Source of the DNA: Pseudofrankia nepalensis
GTDB taxonomy: Bacteria > Actinomycetota > Actinomycetes > Frankiales > Frankiaceae
DNA length: 64,000 bases
Direction: 5' to 3' (one strand)
Assembly: GCF_016786305.1 (NCBI RefSeq)
Contig: NZ_JADWYV010000008.1
The notes under the pieces: model-generated
Database searches by the model: none
What the model was told of the DNA's origin: nothing
Seen by the model: only the letters and a program-made list of their open reading frames with translations
Shown: piece after piece, positions 19,001-26,200 of the stretch
Numbering within the stretch: position 1 is the stretch's first letter
How the letters are laid out: the number at the start of each line of letters is the position of its first letter
Position numbers and translations under genes: made by a program

Positions 19001-20330
19001 GTTCTTCGGCGCCGAGGTTGCGGTAGTCGACCTGGCGGGGCAGGCCGGAATCGTCGCGGGTGACAGACAGCGCGCGTACCGCGGCGAGCAGGTCGGCGTT
19101 GGTGATTGTCGCGGCGCCGAGTGGGCCGAGTAGTTCGGGCTCGTAGATGCCGCCGAGACCGGGCAGTCCAAGCTCGGGCCGGCCCTGTTCGTCGCCGAGG
19201 CCGGCGAGGACGAGTTGGTGGGCGGTCCACAGGTCGTGGTGGCGGGCGCCGGAGACGCCGGAGCGGCGGCGGGAGAGCCGTCGGAGCCGGTCGGTGGAGA
19301 AGAACCGGGTGTAGGTGTCGCGGGCGGTCGGAGTGGCACCGGATGGGTGGAGCAGGTCGCGGTCCTCGGCGACGAAGAGGACGAGTAGCTGGTAGACGAC
19401 GCGGAGCAGCAGCCGGTAGTACTCGCGGCTGGGCAGTGTGCCGTCGGCGAGGGCGGCGCGCAGAGCGGTGTTGTCCGGATGACGGAGGAAGCCGCGGCCA
19501 AGGGTGACGAGTGCCTGGCTGACGCCGTCGCGCAGCGCGGTCAGGGCGCGGGTACCGCGGCTGATGCCTTCGGTGCGCCACCTTTCAAGCCAGCAGGTGT
19601 CGGGGCGGGCATCGCTGTCGGGGCGGGGCTCGACCCGGCTGGCGTGGGCGACGAGCCAGAGCAGGGCGAAGTCAGCGAAGACCTCGCCGTCGAACATCGC
19701 TTCGAGGTCGAACTCGACGTAAGCCTGGCGGACGAGCGAGGCCGAGTCGCGCAGCAGCCGAAGCCTCAGCCCATTGGAGACGAAGCCCCAGAGCAGGTCG
19801 GGTGCCCGGTTGAGCAGTTCCTGGACCATGGAGTGAGGCGCGGACGCGGCGGCGCCGGCGACACCCGCGGTGCGGTGGTCGAGGCTGATCCCAGCGCCGA
19901 GCAGGTGGATCGGGCTCTTGCCCCACAGATGAGAGACTGGATAGCTCTTGCTACCTGCGGACCCGTCGACGGCGATACCGCCGGCTGGCGCGGTTGGTAG
20001 ACGGCCGTAGCCCAGCTCGGTGAATAGGACCTGGAGCCAGCGCCGGGTGGGCGTCGTCTCGGTGCCAAGAACCGGCCCCGCTGGGACGACTCGGCGGAAG
20101 TCAGCCCACGCCGCTTGAAGCCTGGTGAACGATCGGTTCGCCGCCTCGCGGAGAGTTTCCTTGTCGACCAAGCCGTAGTCGGCCGGGCGGAGGCCGGACA
20201 GGTCGCGGCCGGCGGCGACGGCAATCAGCGCGTCGGCGGGCAGCAGGCCGCCGACAGTGCGGACAGCGGTGAAGGCGCCGACGATTCCGGCAGTACGGGC
20301 GCCTCGCGCGGACGGGAGCGGAGTGGTCAT
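16080..20330 (-). CDS. PglX/Eco57I-like adenine-specific DNA methyltransferase
   Basis: 1416 aa, of the size and layout of DISARM DrmMI, BREX PglX and type IIG methylases. An N-terminal region of about 440 aa is followed by the SAM-binding motif VCDPACGSGHF (522-532) and the N6-adenine motif NPPW (834-837). The C-terminal half (about 1000-1300) would be the target-recognition domain; its DNA (about 16.6-17.6 kb) is much less GC-rich than the rest of the gene, suggesting exchange of specificity. It would mark host DNA as self. An N-terminal nuclease is not obvious (a YPVSHLWGKSP stretch at about 130-140 is conserved in relatives). ATG overlaps the upstream helicase stop (ATGA). Confidence 0.85.
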   Translation of the reverse strand: MTTPLPSARGARTAGIVGAFTAVRTVGGLLPADALIAVAAGRDLSGLRPADYGLVDKETLREAANRSFTRLQAAWADFRRVVPAGPVLGTETTPTRRWLQVLFTELGYGRLPTAPAGGIAVDGSAGSKSYPVSHLWGKSPIHLLGAGISLDHRTAGVAGAAASAPHSMVQELLNRAPDLLWGFVSNGLRLRLLRDSASLVRQAYVEFDLEAMFDGEVFADFALLWLVAHASRVEPRPDSDARPDTCWLERWRTEGISRGTRALTALRDGVSQALVTLGRGFLRHPDNTALRAALADGTLPSREYYRLLLRVVYQLLVLFVAEDRDLLHPSGATPTARDTYTRFFSTDRLRRLSRRRSGVSGARHHDLWTAHQLVLAGLGDEQGRPELGLPGLGGIYEPELLGPLGAATITNADLLAAVRALSVTRDDSGLPRQVDYRNLGAEELGGIYESLLELVPQYDVASGEFILDVAAGHDRKTTGSYYTPPGLVEILLDEALDPVLDDAEKSGTTAEEREKALLAVTVCDPACGSGHFLAAAARRIARRLAAVRTGEAEPPVAATQTAMRDVVAHCIYGVDLNPMAAELAKVALWLEALDPGRPLSFLDAHVKVGNALIGDSLLDPKLIAAPEAGDPLLDGARVGDKIELVRLALPDEAFTAKVGDDKAQVAHYRKRNRAERKAMENPESSLFALGIHSEWRSAFRQVADLPEDSLAAVHQKKNAWAKAESDGTMLRERLAADAWCATFAWPHRLDPDAVRRSEERVKNKVTPLGPEDLRADPPPPTAETIIRIREDGAAALTREQIKELTELRESHRFFHWPLEFPEILPGGFACVLGNPPWERVKLQDEEFFATRAPEIADAPNAAARKKLIATLPDERPPLWDEYQRALRAADIGSGFGHDSGRYPLTGHGDINTFQLFAEHDLAITARHGRAGVVLPTNIATGDTTAPFFRHLVETSTLAGFLDFENEAKIFSGVTNKFRFAVLCATGGLRLSHTSLAFSTRHLQDLPERRFVLLPDEILLVNPNSGTLPVFRSRTDAEITIGIHRRVPVLVNGDENPWGVSFLRMFDMANDSSHFRTEKQLRQDGWTEEGDAFVRGNERMLPLVEGKMLHLYDHRYATYEAATQAQLNKGTLPRLNDDQHGDPDLVAWPQYWLINSAVHDRLGDRWNREWLLGWRDITTSVNERTVITSVFPAGAVGHTEPIILTDNREFAALHANLSSVVVDYAARQKISGAHLTFGNMEQLPVMPPTAYCVSASWDSAVELRDWIAERVLELSYTSWDMAPYADDLHDDGPPFRWDPERRAQIRAELDAAYLHLYGLNRAEAEHVLDSFFVLRKNEEKAFGTFRTRTLVLAAYDAMATGHFVSPLTPPPGDGPRHTDDGRRRIIAQNRDSSPAAQEEIEVDDLTGALFKPKGTLF

Positions 20331-23272
20331 GACTGGGCCGCCGGAAGGTGCAGGTAGACGCCGAGGATGTCGGCGGGGCGTTGGGCTTTGACGGTCAGGC
20401 CGCGGCGGACCAGGTTGCCGGTCGAACCCGCGGCTTCGCGGACGCGGCGGTGGCTCGCCAGCAGGTCGGCGGCGAGCTGGTCGCCGACGTCGTCGAGGTG
20501 GCCGGTGACCGCGTCGAGCCGGTTGATCACGCGGCTGATATCGGCGGCGGCGAGGTCGCGGGGGTAGTTCGCGGCGGGACGGGCGTCGAGCTGGGCGGCG
20601 ATGGCCTGTTCGTCGAGCCAGGTCGGGTCGGCGGGGGTGCCGGTGAAGGCGAGGATGCGGGCCTCCTCGGCGACGAGTGGCCGGATGCCTGCCCGGCCGG
20701 GCAGGGCGAGGTGAAGCCGGTAGCGGACGAGCAGCAGAGTGGTGCGTTTGTCGACCGCCTTGGTCACCATGACGCCGCAGCGGCGGGCCGGGCGGTCGGG
20801 CTCGTCGATGCCGACGGGGTCGAGCGCGGTGTCGAGGACGTAGCGCGCGAGGGTCTCGACCGTCGCGTCGGTGCGGGTGAGGACGACCTCGCCGGGCGCG
20901 GCCGGCAGCGACGGGGTGAGCAACAGATCGTCCACAGCCGTGCTGGTGGACCGCCGGCCGGGACGGCCACGGCGAGCGTCGAGGATTTCTCGGCTGATCT
21001 CGTCGCGCAGGGTCGGCGGGAGGCCGGCTGTGACCACGTTGAATCGCCCGTCGCCGCGCGGGTGCGCAGGAGACCGAAGCGACCCGAACGCGCCGAGAGT
21101 GAACATCCGGACCTCGTCCGGCCCACCGAGGCTGCCTCGGATCGCCTCGACCTCGCGGGCGACCTCCTCGGGGCGGATCTGTTCCTGGGCAAACAGGCTG
21201 CGGGACCGTCGTTCGCGTTCGGCGGCTGAGGTCCAGCGGGCGAGCAGGTCCGCGCGGGCCGCCTCGCCGATCCCTTCCAGCTCCATTTGGCCGGGCGCGG
21301 TCCTCGTACTGAGCAGCCCTTCGAGGACGGCTGACAGGACGGTGTCCGAGTCGACGGGGACGGGGACGGAGACGCCGGTGTCGCGGCGGATCGCGGCGTG
21401 GCGGCGGAGCAGCACGTCGAGGACGAGCCGGTCGATGGGGTTGTCGGCGCCGAAGTAGGTGACGGCGTGGACGACCCGAGCGGGCTGATTGAACCGGTCT
21501 ACGCGGCCCTCGCGCTGTTCGTGGCGGGTCGGGTTCCAGGACAGGTCGTAGTGGACGACGGCGGAGAAGTGCTGGTGAAGGTTGATGCCCTCTGACAGGC
21601 AGTCGGTCGCGACAAGCACCCGCTTCCTCGTGTCAGCGCTGCGCTCGGCGAGATCGGCGACGGTGGCGGCGCGGTCGTCGGGTGGTTGCTGGCCGGTAAC
21701 GGCGGCGACCTCGACGCCGGCGAAGCCCTTGGCCTCGCGCAGGGCGTTCGCGAGGTAGGTGGCGGTGGCGATGTAACGGCAGAAGACGACGACGGCGTCG
21801 CCGCCATCAAGGAGTTTCTTGACGATCTCGATGCCGCGGGCGAGTTTCGCGTCGTTCTTGGGCCCGTACAGCTTCTCCGCGGCCTTCGTCATCTCGGCGA
21901 GGCGGCGCTTGGAGGCGTCGAGCTGGGCGCCGGGGCTGGTGTCGGCGCCGTCGACCGAGGCCGCGTCGGTGAGGTCGAGGACGGTCGCCTCGCCGATCGC
22001 GTCGGCGTCGGCGACGTCCTCGGCGTCGGCGAACCCGCCGCGGTTGCGCAACGTCTCGACCGCGGCGGCCGGCGACGAAGCGAGGGCGCGCAGCAGCGCG
22101 AGGACGGACCACCAGCGAACCCGCTGGGCGACCTTGCCGCCCGACGGGTCGGTGACGCTTTCGCGGGCGTAGGCGAGGACGTCGTCGAACAGGTCCTGGT
22201 AGGCGCCGGTGAGCTGGTAGGACTCCTCGGCCGTCTGCCGGTCCGGGAACTCCGTCGTCTCCTGGAGCGACGTGCCTTTGAGGTACTCGCGGATGTCGGC
22301 GCGTTGCCGCTGGATCAGGTGGCGGGCGATCCGCTCCCGGTCGCGGCGGCGTGCGTCACCGGACAGGTCGTCAGGTAGGTCGGTCAGCGCCGGGTCGAGC
22401 AGTCCGAGGAGGGCGCGGAAAGCGGCCGTCTTCCCGCTGTGCGGGGTCGCGGTCAACAGCAGCAGGTGGCGTTCCGGGTTGGCGGCGATGCCGGTGAGCA
22501 GGGCCTGGCGCTGCTGGGTCGCGCGGCCAGTCGCGTTCGCGCCGTCGTCGGCGGCGACACAGGTGTGGGCCTCGTCGACGACCACCAGGTCGGGGCAGGC
22601 GCGGAGGAACTCGTCGCGGCGGCGGGCCGACTTGATGAAGTCGGTCGAGACGATCGTGTACGGGTGATGCTCGAAGAGCGACTCACCCGGCGGCAGGTCG
22701 CGTTCGAGGCGGCCGGCGGTCGAAGCGAGGACCAGCGTGGTCCGCAGGCCGAACTTCTCCGCGAGCTCGTCATGCCACTGCTGGGCCAGCGCCGGCGAGC
22801 ACAGCACGGTGAACCGGCTGGCGCTGCCCTGGGCGAGCAGCTCGGCGACGATCAGCCCCGCCTCGACGGTCTTCCCGATGCCAACACCATCGGCGATCAG
22901 GAGCCGGACCGTGTCCATCCGCAACGCCATCAGCAGCGGCACCAGCTGATAGGAGCGCGGCGTGACCGCCAGTCCGGCGAGGCTGCGGAACGGGCCGCCA
23001 GACGAGCGGAACCCGAGGCGCAGCGCCGAGCGCAGTAGCCGAGCGCTCGCGGCGTCACCCAGGTCGGACGCGTCCGGTCGGGGGAACCTCGCCGCCTCGA
23101 CCGGTTCCAGCGAGGGGAGCACCCCGGCGACCTCGTCCTCGGTGCCGCCCAGTGGGCGCAGCAGCATCAGCTCTGCGGTGGTGCCTGGCAGCACGACCCA
23201 CTCGCGCCCACGGGCGCGCACCAGCGAACCGATCGCGAACGGGCTCGGGGCTGTCTCGGCCGTAGTGGTCAT
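20327..23272 (-). CDS. DrmD-like SNF2-family helicase
   Basis: Predicted 981 aa starting at the ATG that overlaps the upstream helicase stop (ATGA); the frame is open further, but the extra part lies inside the upstream gene. Superfamily 2 motifs: Q-like RSYQLVPL (106-113), Walker A ADGVGIGKT (127-135), DEAH (233-236), TATPHSG (274-280) and the C-lobe motif EQREGRVDRFNQ. SNF2/RapA-type proteins of this form are DrmD in class 1 DISARM, where they act with the PglX-like methylase. It would translocate on DNA during recognition or remodelling. The next gene is that methylase, coupled by a 4-bp overlap. Confidence 0.86.
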   Translation of the reverse strand: MTTTAETAPSPFAIGSLVRARGREWVVLPGTTAELMLLRPLGGTEDEVAGVLPSLEPVEAARFPRPDASDLGDAASARLLRSALRLGFRSSGGPFRSLAGLAVTPRSYQLVPLLMALRMDTVRLLIADGVGIGKTVEAGLIVAELLAQGSASRFTVLCSPALAQQWHDELAEKFGLRTTLVLASTAGRLERDLPPGESLFEHHPYTIVSTDFIKSARRRDEFLRACPDLVVVDEAHTCVAADDGANATGRATQQRQALLTGIAANPERHLLLLTATPHSGKTAAFRALLGLLDPALTDLPDDLSGDARRRDRERIARHLIQRQRADIREYLKGTSLQETTEFPDRQTAEESYQLTGAYQDLFDDVLAYARESVTDPSGGKVAQRVRWWSVLALLRALASSPAAAVETLRNRGGFADAEDVADADAIGEATVLDLTDAASVDGADTSPGAQLDASKRRLAEMTKAAEKLYGPKNDAKLARGIEIVKKLLDGGDAVVVFCRYIATATYLANALREAKGFAGVEVAAVTGQQPPDDRAATVADLAERSADTRKRVLVATDCLSEGINLHQHFSAVVHYDLSWNPTRHEQREGRVDRFNQPARVVHAVTYFGADNPIDRLVLDVLLRRHAAIRRDTGVSVPVPVDSDTVLSAVLEGLLSTRTAPGQMELEGIGEAARADLLARWTSAAERERRSRSLFAQEQIRPEEVAREVEAIRGSLGGPDEVRMFTLGAFGSLRSPAHPRGDGRFNVVTAGLPPTLRDEISREILDARRGRPGRRSTSTAVDDLLLTPSLPAAPGEVVLTRTDATVETLARYVLDTALDPVGIDEPDRPARRCGVMVTKAVDKRTTLLLVRYRLHLALPGRAGIRPLVAEEARILAFTGTPADPTWLDEQAIAAQLDARPAANYPRDLAAADISRVINRLDAVTGHLDDVGDQLAADLLASHRRVREAAGSTGNLVRRGLTVKAQRPADILGVYLHLPAAQS

Positions 23273-26200
23273 GCGGCTACTCCGGGGCCGAAGACACTGG
23301 GAAACCTTGCCACCTGCGCCGCCCACTCCTGTTCCGGTCCGATCTCGATCACACTCCAGTTGAGCGCCGCCAGCCGGTCTGCCGTGCCAGCGTCCACCGG
23401 CTCGTCGGCGGCGCTCTGCCGGACGAAGACAGCGATATCGCCGTAGTCGGACCGATACCACAGGTCGAGCCGGGCATCGGCCTCGGCGACCAGCGCGCCA
23501 ACCTCGTCAGGCAGCCGATGACCGCGGTCGCGCAGCCAGTCGATGAACGCCTCCGTCGCTGCCATAGGCACCCAAGCCAGCCCGGCGCTCGGCCCGTCCG
23601 GCCCGGTAGGCGACTGCGCAACCGTCAGCGCGGGCCGCCGCGTCGGCGCAGCCCTCTGGGCCAGGGCAGGTTCCGCGAGGCCGGTGGAGCTGTCAGCGAG
23701 GGCGAGCAGGAGAGGCCGGGCGGCGAACCGGTCAAGCAGCTCGTGCTCGGGCTGGTTTCCATAGGAGAGCAGGCAGTCGTAGCAGGCTTTTGCGCAGCGC
23801 TCGTCCACCCCCTCGGGGGCGTTGTTGTCGGACCCGTCGAGACCGAAGTGCAGCAGGTCCAGCGCGGTGCGGGCGACGGTGCTGAGGGCGCCGTCGTCGG
23901 CCAGCAGCTGGCGCAGCACGCCGGCGCCGCCCTCGGCCGACTCGTAGAGCAGGATGCGCTCGCGGTCACGCACGGTCGGCAGCGCCTCGGCGGCCAGCTC
24001 AGAGTCCTCCAGGTCGTAGACGGCTTGGATCGCCCGCTTGAGCGCGTACTGCAGGCTTGCCAGCGCCGCGTCCCGCTCGTTCCACGACATCGGACCCTGC
24101 CAGTCGAGGACGAGCGCGTTGCGCCTGTCCGTAACGAACGGGATGACCAGCTCGCCACGCACCGGAGCGTCGGACGAAGCACTGGCCGTGATGTCATCGG
24201 GTTCGGTCGGTTGGTCCTTGCGCCGTGCCCATCGGCCGGTCGCGGCGTCGAGCCGGTAGCCGGTTGGTTCCTTCGACCTGCGCCGCTTGAGGCCGATGTT
24301 CAGCCGGCGAAGCTCGGCGGCGCCGGCGTAGAGGAGCCGAGCCAGAACCGCGCCGTCCGGCGCCGTCGCGTGCGCCTCGAACCGCGGGTCGGCGCCGTCG
24401 GCCGGCAGGGACACCGCGGTGCGGATGTCGTAGCCCTGGCGGCGGCGCTCCTCCTCGTCCGAGCTGATCCGCGACCGCCGCACGGTGCTTGCCGTCGTCA
24501 TGCGCAGCAGGTTCGTCATCGCCGCCGGCAGCTCGTCCCCGCACGACACGCAGACGTCGTCGGTGGACGGATGCCACGAGCCGCACCTGCCGCAGACCTT
24601 CATCGACTCGAGGTCGAGCCGCGGCTGGCCGCCGGTGTCGCCGCGCAGTGCCCGGGCGACCTTCGTGACTTCGTAGCGGGCGCCCTCGTGGTAGACCAGC
24701 GCACCCGGGCCGAACTCGCTGATCGCCAGGAATCGGGGGCGGGAAAGGTAGTCGCCCTCGACCTGCTTGCCGCGCTTCGCGGGGATGAAGGCGGACACCG
24801 GCAGCCGCGGGAAGCTGTAGCCGGGCAGGAAGCCCTCGGAGGCCAGGTAGCGGTAGGTGTAGAAGTCCGACTGGTAGAGCGACGTGCTGGAATTCCGCAG
24901 CAGGTTCAGCCGCGCCGACGCCTCCCGGTGACGGCTGTGCGCGTCAGCGAGCGCCTTCCCGGAGGTCGTCACATCCTTGATCAACCGGTTGGCTTCGTCC
25001 AGCTCCCGCTGCGCGTCGCGGTACAGCGTCCGCCACCGGTCACAAGCCTGGTTGAAGTTGTCCAATGCCCCGCGGATCGTCCGGTCGACCCATTCCTCGT
25101 CGTACCAGGGCGCGTCGTCGACGATCTCCGGGGTCTCGGCGAGCACCCGGCGAACCCGGCCGGCCGCGCGCCGCGCGGCGTCCTCGTCGGACAACATCGC
25201 GACGACCTCGGGCAGCAACTTCAGCGACGGCTCGTCGCCGGCGGCCTCCAAGACGCCGACCAGCGAATTGCCGAGCGGCTCGGCAGTGCACTCGGCCAGC
25301 CAGATCGCCTGCACATGTGAGGTGACCAGGTCCTGGTTCGACAAGTCGATCCGCGGCGGGGCGACGGCCCCGGCGACCATCTTCCGCGACCGGGCGAAGT
25401 AGTACTGGTCATGCGCGCTACCGGTCGTGCAGTAGGTGACAACCAACGCCGGCTGGCTTTGCCGGCCCGCGCGGCCGGACCGCTGGGCGTAGTTCGCCGG
25501 CGTCGGCGGCACGTTGCGCATCATCACGGCGTTGAGCGACGAGATGTCGACGCCCAGCTCCATGGTCGGCGAGCAGAACATCACCGGAAGTCTGGCGTCT
25601 CGGAAGGCGTGCTCCCGCTCCTCGCGGAGCGGGGCGGGCACCTGGGCGGTGTGCTCGGCGGAGAACAACCCGGCCAACTCGCGGGCCCGGTCTTGGTAGA
25701 GCTCGACGAAGTACCGGTTCGGCTGGCCGCCGTCGCGGCCGGTCGTGATCCGCAGCGGGTCCGGTGCCCGCTTCTTCCCATCACCGGCCTTCCACACCAG
25801 CGCGGAGGCCTTCAGCTGGTAGCCGACGCCGTCGGCGTCCTTCTTGCCGGCCTGGCCGCCCGCCTGCCAGTTGCGGCCTCGGCGTTCGGAGGATTCGGCG
25901 ACCGGGTGCAGGATGCCGTAGCCGTCCTCGCCCGTGTCCGGGTCGCCATCGGAGAGGACCTTCAGGATTCGGCCGATCTCCACCTCGGCGTCGTCGACCG
26001 ACCACGGGTGGCCCGTCAACCGGTGCAATTCCCGGCGCAGGTAGCGGCCATACGCCGACCGGCCCGAGACGTACTGGTCGTCTCGCAGCTCGTGCTTCCG
26101 CTTCGCCCGAGGCAGCAGCCGCGGCGCGACGAAACGGTCGCTGTCCTCCAGCCTCCACTGCTCGTTCAGATGATCGGCCGCCATGGTCTGCGTCTTCTCG

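Noticed and set aside
18255..19133. Long plus-strand ORFs antisense to the methylase and helicases
   Set aside because: Repetitive Val/Gly/Asp/Glu composition typical of antisense high-GC frames; the minus-strand genes have clear motifs.
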